DNA of 13,073 nucleotides from UBA1181 sp045639525 (GTDB lineage: Bacteria > Bacteroidota > Bacteroidia > Bacteroidales > Paludibacteraceae): the NCBI GenBank assembly GCA_045639525.1, contig JAZUDI010000051.1, forward strand, positions 1 to 13,073. The letters are read 5' to 3'. A program made the position numbers and the translations under genes. Shown piece by piece: positions 7,497 to 13,073 of the stretch. Below the pieces are notes generated by a model. It saw only the letters and a list, made by a program, of their open reading frames with translations, was not told the origin of the DNA and did not search any database. The stretch's first letter is position 1; each line of letters opens with the position of its first letter.

Positions 7497-10400
7497 ATGG
7501 CTAAAGAAAAGAAATTCATCACTTGTGATGGTAACCAAGCTGCTGCTCATATCTCTTATATGTTCAGCGAGTGCGCTTGTATCTACCCAATCACACCTTC
7601 CTCTACTATGGCAGAGTACGTAGATGAGTGGGCTGCTGCAGGCAGAAAGAACATTTTCGGTGAGACCGTTTCAGTTACTGAGATGCAATCTGAGGCTGGT
7701 GCCGCTGGTGCGGTTCACGGATCAATCCAAGCAGGTGCGTTGACATCAACTTACACAGCCTCTCAAGGTTTGTTGTTGATGATCCCTAACATGTACAAGA
7801 TCGCGGCTGAGAAGATGCCGGCTGTATTCCATGTTTCTGCTCGTACCATCGCTTCCCACACGCTTTGTATCTTCGGTGACCACCAAGACGTGTACGCTTG
7901 TCGTCAGACAGGTTTCGCGATGTTGGCTGAGGGTTCAGTACAAGAGGTTATGGATTTGGCTGGTGTCGCTCACTTGTCAACCATTAAATCACAAGTTCCT
8001 TTCTTGAACTTCTTCGACGGATTCCGTACTTCTCACGAGATCCAAAAGATCGAGATGTTGGAGAACGATGATTTGGCTCCGCTTATCGACCAAGAGAAGT
8101 TGGCTGAGTTCCGTCAACGCGCGCTCTCTCCTCTCCACCCAGTAATGCGTGGTATGGCTGAGAACCCTGATACATTCTTTACTCACCGTGAGTCTTGCAA
8201 CACAATGTACAACAATGTGCCTGCAATCGTAGAGAACTACATGAAGGAGATCTCTAAGATCACTGGTCGCGAGTACAACTTGTTCGACTACTACGGAGCA
8301 AAGGATGCTGAGTATGTGATCGTTGCTATGGGTTCAGTTACAGAGTGTATCCGCGAGACCATCGACTACTTGACTAAGCAAGGCAAGAAGGTCGGTTTGG
8401 TTGCTGTTCACTTGTTCCGTCCATTCTCAACTAAGCACTTGTTGGCTGCAGTTCCTTCAACTTGTAAGGTATTGACAGTTTTGGATAGAACTAAGGAGCC
8501 AGGTGCAAACGGTGATCCTTTGTATTTGGATGTATGCGAGTCTTACAACGGTGTTAAGAACGCTCCTAAGATCATCGCTGGTCGTTACGGTTTGGGTTCA
8601 AATGATACTACTCCAGCTCAAATGATCGCAGTTTACGAGAACGCAGCGATGAACGAGCCTAAGCACCACTTCACCGTAGGTATCGTGGATGACGTTACCT
8701 TCACTTCACTTCCTAAGAAGGAGGAGATCGCGGTTTCAGGTGACGGTATGTTCGAGGCTAAGTTCTTCGGTTTGGGTGCTGACGGTACCGTAGGTGCTAA
8801 CAAGAACTCAATCAAGATCATCGGTGACAACACCAACAAGTATTGCCAAGCATACTTCTCTTACGACTCTAAGAAGTCAGGAGGTTTTACTTGCTCTCAC
8901 TTGCGTTTCGGTGACAACCAAATCCGTTCAACTTATTTGGTAACTACTCCTAACTTCGTAGCATGCCACGTTCAAGCTTACTTGAAGATGTACGATGTAA
9001 CCCGTGGTCTTCGTAAGAATGGTACATTCCTTTTGAACACTATCTGGGATGGCGAGGAGTTGGCTAAGAACTTGCCAAACAATGTAAAGAGATATTTCGC
9101 ACAAAACAATATCACAGTTTACTACATCAACGCTACTAAGATCGCTCAAGAGATCGGTTTGGGTAACAGAACTAACACTGTGCTTCAATCCGCATTCTTC
9201 CGTATCACTGGTGTAATCCCTACTGAGTTGGCTGTTGAGCAAATGAAGAAGTTCATCGTTAAGTCATTCGGTAAGAAGGGTGAGGATGTTGTAAACAAGA
9301 ACTACGCCGCAGTTGATCGTGGTGGTGAGTACAAGCAATTGACAGTAGATCCTTCATGGGCTAACTTGGCAGATGACAAGGCTCCTGCAAACAACGATCC
9401 TGAGTTCATCAACAAGGTGGTTCGTCCAATCAATGCTCAAAACGGTGACTTGTTGCCAGTTTCAGCATTCAAGGGCATCGAGGATGGTGAGTGGCCTGCA
9501 GGTACAGCAGCTTATGAGAAGCGTGGTGTATCCGCATTCGTTCCTGCATGGAACGCTGCTGATTGTGTTCAATGTAACAAGTGTGCATTCGTTTGTCCTC
9601 ACGCATGTATCCGTCCAATCGTTATGAACGACGATGAGGCTAAGGGCATGAACGGTGAGATGATCGAGATGAAGGCTCCTGCTACAATGAAGGACATGAA
9701 GTTCCGTATGCAAGTTGGCGTTATGGACTGCTTGGGTTGCGGTAACTGTGTTGACGTATGTATGGGTAACAACCCAGAGAAGGGTAAGCAAGCGCTTAAG
9801 ATGGTTCCATTCGATCCAGAATCTCAATCTGCTGCTGTTGAGGCTGCAAACTGGGAGTACGGTGTGAAGAAGGTATCTAGCAAGCAAGCTTTGGTTGATA
9901 TCACCGCTAACCCTAAGAACTCTCAGTTCGCTACTCCATTGTTCGAGTTCTCAGGAGCTTGTTCAGGTTGTGGTGAGACTCCATACGTGAAGTTGCTTTC
10001 TCAATTGTTCGGTAACCGTCAAATCGTTGCTAACGCTACTGGATGTTCTTCTATCTACTCTGGTTCTATTCCTTCAACTCCTTATACTACTAACGAGAAG
10101 GGTCAGGGTCCTGCTTGGGCTAACTCTTTGTTCGAGGACTTCTGCGAGGTCGGTTTGGGTATGGAATTGGCTAACGAGAAGATGCGTGAGCGTATCGTTA
10201 AGATCATGAACGAGGCTATCGCGGCTGATTGCACTCCTGCTGAGGCTAAGGAGTTGTTCTCTGCATGGTTGGAGAACAAGGACGATGCTGCTAAGGCACA
10301 AGAGATCACTGAGAAGATCATCCCTATGGTTGAGGCTGGCAAGAGCAAGTGCAACCACTGCAAGCAATTGGCAGAGTTGACTGGCTATATGGTTAAGCGT

Positions 10401-11054
10401 TCTCAATGGATCATCGGTGGTGATGGTGCTTCTTACGATATCGGTTACGGAGGTTTGGATCACGTGATCGCTTCTGGTAAGAACGTTAACATCTTGGTAT
10501 TGGATACTGAGGTTTACTCTAACACCGGAGGTCAATCTTCTAAGGCTACTCCTCTTGGTGCGATCGCTAAGTTCGCCGCATCTGGTAAGAGAGTACGTAA
10601 GAAGGATTTGGGTATGATCGCTACTACTTACGGTTATGTGTATGTTGCACAAATCGCTATGGGTGCAGATCCTGCTCAATGTTTGAAGGCTATCAAGGAG
10701 GCTGAGGCATACGATGGACCATCTTTGGTTATCGCATACGCTCCATGTATCAACCACGGTTTGAAATCTGGTATGGGCAAGGCTCAAGCAGAGGAGGCTA
10801 AGGCTGTTGAGTGCGGTTACTGGCACTTGTGGAGATTCAACCCAGCTTTGGAGGCAGAGGGCAAGAATCCATTCTCTTTGGATTCAAAAGAGCCTGATTA
10901 CAGCAAGTTCCAAGACTTCTTGAAGGGTGAGGTTCGTTACGCTTCTGTTATGAAGCAATATCCAACTGAGGCACAAGAGTTGTTCAATGCTTCAGAGGAG
11001 ATGGCTAAGAAGCGTTATCAATCATACGTTCGTATGACTAAGATGGAGTATTAA
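7497..11054 (+). CDS. nifJ: Pyruvate:ferredoxin (flavodoxin) oxidoreductase
   Basis: The 1185-residue enzyme oxidatively decarboxylates pyruvate to acetyl-CoA and CO2, passing electrons to ferredoxin or flavodoxin; it is the main pyruvate-oxidising step in anaerobic fermenters. It has the single-chain homodimer layout. The N-terminal pyrimidine-binding domain starts MAKEKKFITCDGNQAAAH and contains YPITPSSTMAEYVDEW. A two-cluster ferredoxin domain has C690, C693, C696, C700 and C745, C748, C751, C755. The proximal cluster has C822, C825, C850 and C1084. The TPP/Mg motif runs from G975-D976-G977 to N1009 in NTGGQ. All twelve cluster cysteines are present and length is typical. I chose the ATG at 7497 because the longer frame starts with TTG inside the -7 promoter box. 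Codon use is narrow (GGT, AAG, TTC, AAC), fitting high expression. It appears monocistronic. Confidence 0.97.
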   Translation: MAKEKKFITCDGNQAAAHISYMFSECACIYPITPSSTMAEYVDEWAAAGRKNIFGETVSVTEMQSEAGAAGAVHGSIQAGALTSTYTASQGLLLMIPNMYKIAAEKMPAVFHVSARTIASHTLCIFGDHQDVYACRQTGFAMLAEGSVQEVMDLAGVAHLSTIKSQVPFLNFFDGFRTSHEIQKIEMLENDDLAPLIDQEKLAEFRQRALSPLHPVMRGMAENPDTFFTHRESCNTMYNNVPAIVENYMKEISKITGREYNLFDYYGAKDAEYVIVAMGSVTECIRETIDYLTKQGKKVGLVAVHLFRPFSTKHLLAAVPSTCKVLTVLDRTKEPGANGDPLYLDVCESYNGVKNAPKIIAGRYGLGSNDTTPAQMIAVYENAAMNEPKHHFTVGIVDDVTFTSLPKKEEIAVSGDGMFEAKFFGLGADGTVGANKNSIKIIGDNTNKYCQAYFSYDSKKSGGFTCSHLRFGDNQIRSTYLVTTPNFVACHVQAYLKMYDVTRGLRKNGTFLLNTIWDGEELAKNLPNNVKRYFAQNNITVYYINATKIAQEIGLGNRTNTVLQSAFFRITGVIPTELAVEQMKKFIVKSFGKKGEDVVNKNYAAVDRGGEYKQLTVDPSWANLADDKAPANNDPEFINKVVRPINAQNGDLLPVSAFKGIEDGEWPAGTAAYEKRGVSAFVPAWNAADCVQCNKCAFVCPHACIRPIVMNDDEAKGMNGEMIEMKAPATMKDMKFRMQVGVMDCLGCGNCVDVCMGNNPEKGKQALKMVPFDPESQSAAVEAANWEYGVKKVSSKQALVDITANPKNSQFATPLFEFSGACSGCGETPYVKLLSQLFGNRQIVANATGCSSIYSGSIPSTPYTTNEKGQGPAWANSLFEDFCEVGLGMELANEKMRERIVKIMNEAIAADCTPAEAKELFSAWLENKDDAAKAQEITEKIIPMVEAGKSKCNHCKQLAELTGYMVKRSQWIIGGDGASYDIGYGGLDHVIASGKNVNILVLDTEVYSNTGGQSSKATPLGAIAKFAASGKRVRKKDLGMIATTYGYVYVAQIAMGADPAQCLKAIKEAEAYDGPSLVIAYAPCINHGLKSGMGKAQAEEAKAVECGYWHLWRFNPALEAEGKNPFSLDSKEPDYSKFQDFLKGEVRYASVMKQYPTEAQELFNASEEMAKKRYQSYVRMTKMEY

Positions 11055-11074
11055 TAGATAATCCATTCAATATG

Positions 11075-11105
11075 AAGGGCGGCGTTGCAAAATGTCGCCC
11101 TTTTT
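11075..11105 (+). terminator. Rho-independent terminator of nifJ
   Basis: AAGGGCG (11075-11081) pairs with CGCCCTT (11096-11102), followed by a T run to 11105. The hairpin begins 20 nt after the nifJ stop codon and isolates nifJ from the next lipoprotein gene. Confidence 0.8.
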
Positions 11106-11125
11106 GTTTATGGAATCGGCCCCTA

Positions 11126-11154
11126 TTGTCCAATCGATTTATTGCGTATATTTG
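11126..11154 (+). promoter_or_regulatory. Promoter of the FISUMP lipoprotein gene
   Basis: TATATTTG at 11147-11154 is an exact TAnnTTTG match followed by CG. TTG at 11126-11128 lies 18 nt upstream as a possible -33 element. The predicted leader to the ATG at 11177 is only about 15 nt. Confidence 0.6.
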
Positions 11155-11176
11155 CGATGATTCATCAAAAGACTAT

Positions 11177-12103
11177 ATGAAAGTACTGCAATTGTTATTG
11201 ATATCAGTCACAATTATCTTATTCTCAGGTTGTTCTCAAACTGAAAATGGATACGAGTACGTTGATTTAGGGTTGCCAAGTGGAAATCTATGGGCTGTTT
11301 GCAACGTAGGTGCTGAACAACCCTATCATACAGGAGAATATTATGCGTGGGGTGAGACGCAACCGAAGGTCACGTACAATTGGGATAATTACAAGTATAG
11401 CCAAGGGGATTCTGTTATGTTGAAGTATAATAGTTATCCTAAATCCGACCATTATGACGGTTTAGAAAGGCTTATGTCTGACGATGATGTTGCAGCCGTA
11501 CGAATGGGTGGTAAATGGGCTATGCCTACTTCTGCTGAGTACGGGGAATTACTATTGGACTGCGATTGGGAAGAGATAAAAGATTATAAGGGAACTGGTG
11601 CTTCTGGAATGTTAGGCGTATCTAGAACTAATGGCGCTACCATTTTCTTCCCGAATACAGGTATGTATTACAATTCCGAATTAAAGAGCGACTCTGTGTC
11701 GTTTATGTGGACTTCGGATCTTAGTGATGAAATTTATGATGTGGTGGCAGATTCATGTTATGCCATTAGAAAAGTATCTCATTCAGCCATTTCAATCTAT
11801 GGAATTGAAATGTATCGTGCTTATGGAATTCCTGTACGAGGAATCGTTCGCGGTAATAATATAATAGCTGTGCAACTTACTCCTGAGGAATTAAAGATGG
11901 ATTCCTTGGAAAAATCAGCAGCTTTCAAGGAGGTTATTTATGATGTAGAGGAAGAGGTATTAGATTCTATGCTAAAAAATCCATATCAAAATAGTATGGG
12001 AGCATGTCATATCTATTGGCGATATAAAAAGAATATTCTAAAAAGATATGGTTTCGACTGGATGTCACCTGCGGAATTATATCCAGATGATTTTTTTGAT
12101 TAG
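11177..12103 (+). CDS. FISUMP-domain lipoprotein with a novel C-terminal tail
   Basis: The 308-residue protein begins with a lipoprotein signal peptide (LLLISVTIILFSGC, lipid Cys19). Residues about 24-225 match the Fibrobacter succinogenes major paralogous domain (FISUMP), common in secreted Bacteroidota proteins. Diagnostic pieces are EYVDLGLPSGNLWAVCNVGA, YYAWGET, a WxMPT motif (WAMPT at 114-118), FFPNTGMYY, MWTSDL and the end YGIPVRGI. The domain's function is unknown; an outer-membrane or surface location is inferred from the lipobox. A tail of about 80 residues (227-308) follows, acidic then aromatic-rich and ending in DDFFD, not part of the FISUMP fold as I know it. I chose the ATG at 11177 because the upstream in-frame ATG at 11072 sits before the nifJ terminator hairpin and would put 35 residues ahead of the signal peptide. 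It converges with rayT, 28 nt apart. Confidence 0.85.
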   Translation: MKVLQLLLISVTIILFSGCSQTENGYEYVDLGLPSGNLWAVCNVGAEQPYHTGEYYAWGETQPKVTYNWDNYKYSQGDSVMLKYNSYPKSDHYDGLERLMSDDDVAAVRMGGKWAMPTSAEYGELLLDCDWEEIKDYKGTGASGMLGVSRTNGATIFFPNTGMYYNSELKSDSVSFMWTSDLSDEIYDVVADSCYAIRKVSHSAISIYGIEMYRAYGIPVRGIVRGNNIIAVQLTPEELKMDSLEKSAAFKEVIYDVEEEVLDSMLKNPYQNSMGACHIYWRYKKNILKRYGFDWMSPAELYPDDFFD

Positions 12104-12131
12104 AGGTGATATTGCACACAGAACATTGTCT

Positions 12132-12821
12132 TTACAATTTATTGAATTCGTCCAATTGCCATTGAATAACATTGTTTTCGATGTATGTGGAAATATTGTT
12201 CAATTCATTTTGGTTGCGAACAATATGGTCATGAAAACGTGTTTGCCATGCAAATGTAATATTGTTGGTGTTGGCGTAATGGGTGATGCGTGCCTTCAAA
12301 CCACGTATAACCGTTCCTAAACATTTTTGCAACATAGGATTATTATTTCCTGTGATGCCGCCCTTTGGGGTTGTTGTGGATATGGGTTTGTCCGTAGAGA
12401 CGCGATTAATCGCGTCTCTACAATGGGCCACGTCACCATCATCTGTCATTTCATCATTAATCGCAACAATCGCATGAATATGGTTGGGCATTACCACAAA
12501 TAATGGTATTTCGGCGTACGGATAATGCGTCTTTATGTTTACCAATTGTTTGTGGGCATATCTACCAATTGGGGTCAAATGCATCTGGGGTTCGGACATT
12601 TCCGTTTGTCCTGATTGCGGTTCTGTTTCTTGTTCCGTTCCCGTAGAGACGCGATTAATCGCGTCTCTACAATCCACCGTATTTCCCCCACACGCTATTT
12701 CTCCGAAATAATGTTCTCGATTTTGGGTGCAAATGGTTACAAAATACACTCCACCATTGTATCTATGCCACGAGGCGCGTGCCGACGGTATGCGGTATTT
12801 GTTTTGAAATTTTTCAGGCAT
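12132..12821 (-). CDS. REP-associated tyrosine transposase (RAYT, HUH/Y1 family) carrying two in-frame palindromes
   Basis: The 229-residue protein belongs to the TnpA_REP/RAYT branch of Y1 HUH endonucleases, which nick single-stranded DNA at hairpin (REP) ends. It begins MPEKFQNKYRIPSAR, a common RAYT start in Bacteroidota, then YFVTICTQNREHYFGEI. The HUH motif is H114-I-H116 in VVMPNHIHAIV and the probable nucleophile is Y213 in STYIENN. The fold's usual landmarks (FAWQTRFHDHIVRN, then WQLDEFNK) are present, so the enzyme looks intact. Residues 51-60 and 134-143 are identical (CRDAINRVST), each encoded by a copy of a 28-bp palindrome; both fall in loops between core strands, making this protein longer than typical relatives as I recall them. 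I chose the ATG at 12821; the longer frame starts with TTG at 12875 and adds 18 residues not typical of the family. It stands alone, converging with the FISUMP gene. Confidence 0.9.
   Translation of the reverse strand: MPEKFQNKYRIPSARASWHRYNGGVYFVTICTQNREHYFGEIACGGNTVDCRDAINRVSTGTEQETEPQSGQTEMSEPQMHLTPIGRYAHKQLVNIKTHYPYAEIPLFVVMPNHIHAIVAINDEMTDDGDVAHCRDAINRVSTDKPISTTTPKGGITGNNNPMLQKCLGTVIRGLKARITHYANTNNITFAWQTRFHDHIVRNQNELNNISTYIENNVIQWQLDEFNKL
12394..12421. repeat. 28-bp perfect palindrome inside rayT (promoter-distal copy)
   Basis: Each arm is GTAGAGACGCGATT and its exact reverse complement, with no loop bases. It lies within the rayT coding sequence and encodes RDAINRVST of residues 135-143. 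Identity with the other copy extends to 33 bp (12392-12424). Confidence 0.95.
12643..12670. repeat. 28-bp perfect palindrome inside rayT (promoter-proximal copy)
   Basis: Identical in sequence to the copy at 12394-12421, and in the same reading frame, encoding RDAINRVST of residues 52-60. The shared block is 12641-12673. The two copies start 249 bp apart, exactly 83 codons. Confidence 0.95.
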
Positions 12822-12839
12822 AACAGATAAATTTTTATT

Positions 12840-12857
12840 GTTAATTGGCGAATTAAC
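12840..12857. repeat. Short inverted repeat in the rayT leader
   Basis: GTTAATT (12840-12846) and AATTAAC (12851-12857) flank a 4-nt centre (GGCG). It lies 18 nt upstream of the rayT ATG, so it could be an operator or a small leader hairpin; nothing more supports either. Confidence 0.4.
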
Positions 12858-12892
12858 ACGGTAATGATTTTTCAATTTAACAGGTATGATTA

Positions 12893-12934
12893 ATCCCCCA
12901 CAATTTCATAACGGGGGATAGCGTGTTTTATTAT
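12893..12934. repeat. Hairpin ATCCCCC/GGGGGAT; possible right copy of a diverged intergenic repeat
   Basis: ATCCCCC (12893-12899) pairs with GGGGGAT (12913-12919), a 7-bp stem with a 13-nt loop. It is followed by eight bases and TTTATTAT (12927-12934). The order of boxes resembles 79-119 at the other end of the window. Confidence 0.4.
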
Positions 12935-13065
12935 GAGGGTGTATCAAAACTAATAAAGTTGCGATACACCCTCTTTTTAACTCGTTGAGAATTGGATGGA
13001 TTTTTAGGAGTGTAAAAATTCAGGATTGTCGCAAATATTCGATTCTCACGAACTGAAATTTTCAT
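12931..13065 (-). CDS. Small basic open frame, possibly part of a repeat or a truncated gene
   Basis: A 44-codon frame starts at an ATG at 13065 with MKISVRENRIFATILNFYTP, is rich in Lys and Arg (about ten in 44 residues), and ends ISFDTPS at a TAA at 12931-12933. Its last codons form the arms of the 12935-12973 hairpin. The frame remains open upstream to the window edge, so it could be the end of a longer gene outside the window. There is no recognised domain and no visible promoter. It may be only an open stretch in a repeated intergenic element. Confidence 0.25.
   Translation of the reverse strand: MKISVRENRIFATILNFYTPKNPSNSQRVKKRVYRNFISFDTPS
12935..12978 (+). terminator. Hairpin with T tract; orphan terminator or mobile-element end
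   Basis: GAGGGTGTATC (12935-12945) pairs perfectly with GATACACCCTC (12963-12973), an 11-bp stem with a 17-nt loop, followed by TTTTT (12974-12978). By shape it is a plus-strand terminator, but no plus-strand gene lies directly upstream. The arm resembles in style the terminal repeats of some insertion sequences (GAGGGTGT...), so it could also mark the end of an element extending beyond the window. Confidence 0.5.
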
Positions 13066-13073
13066 AAAAACAA

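Noticed and set aside
10074..10826. 250-codon open frame antisense to nifJ
   Set aside because: Ser, Leu, Thr and Arg-rich translation without domains, lying opposite an intact, strongly codon-biased gene; a by-product of that bias. The same applies to 9462-9887 and 8928-9242.
11072..11176. 35-residue N-terminal extension of the FISUMP lipoprotein
   Set aside because: Its ATG immediately precedes the nifJ terminator hairpin and the extension would come before the lipoprotein signal peptide, with the gene's own promoter lying downstream of that ATG.
12125..12138. ATTGT/ACAAT hairpin between the FISUMP and rayT genes as a terminator
   Set aside because: Only a 5-bp A/T-rich stem overlapping the rayT stop codon and no T run; too weak to call.
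12394..12670. CRISPR array from two identical repeats
   Set aside because: Only two copies 249 bp apart, fully palindromic and within a coding sequence; the spacing is far too long for spacers.
12822..12875. 18-residue N-terminal extension of the RAYT
   Set aside because: It uses a TTG start; the ATG at 12821 gives the standard MPEKFQNKYRIPSAR beginning.

Overview
The window reads as chromosomal DNA of a member of the Bacteroidota, most likely the order Bacteroidales. Five -7 promoter elements of the TAnnTTTG type are visible. Start codons follow AT-rich leaders rather than clear Shine-Dalgarno sequences. The gene set also fits: a large homodimer-type pyruvate:ferredoxin oxidoreductase, a FISUMP-domain lipoprotein, an AsmA-like protein and a MetY. 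The genus cannot be fixed from sequence alone.

Layout, left to right. 1-554: a promoter, a 72-residue cysteine-rich lipoprotein and its terminator. 599-3506: a plus-strand operon of metY (O-acetylhomoserine sulfhydrylase), mntP (manganese exporter) and a voltage-gated-type potassium channel with an added C-terminal zinc ribbon, ending in a strong hairpin shared with the converging operon. 3524-7286 (minus): an AsmA-family envelope protein with a repetitive helical tail, followed after 2 nt by a CvfB-type S1 RNA-binding protein. 7417-11105: nifJ (pyruvate:ferredoxin oxidoreductase) on the plus strand with its own promoter and terminator. 11147-12103: a FISUMP lipoprotein with an extra C-terminal tail. 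12132-12821 (minus): a REP-associated tyrosine transposase (RAYT, HUH/Y1 family). 12840-13073: three inverted repeats and a small open frame running to the right edge.

The left and centre are mostly ordinary core genes: sulfur amino acid synthesis, metal and ion homeostasis, envelope biogenesis and central fermentative metabolism. The accessory part is the right end. Its most striking feature is inside the RAYT gene: two identical copies of a 28-bp perfect palindrome that begins with GTAG, the tetranucleotide known at the foot of REP hairpins. Both lie in the same reading frame and add the peptide CRDAINRVST to two loops of the transposase. The gene thus seems to carry, within its coding sequence, elements resembling the substrates its family acts on, comparable to the in-frame palindromic elements of Rickettsia.

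No gene-free stretch exceeds 300 bases. The three largest (1-282, 7243-7496 and 12822-13073) hold only the promoters and inverted repeats listed. No tRNA, rRNA, CRISPR array or recognisable riboswitch was seen.
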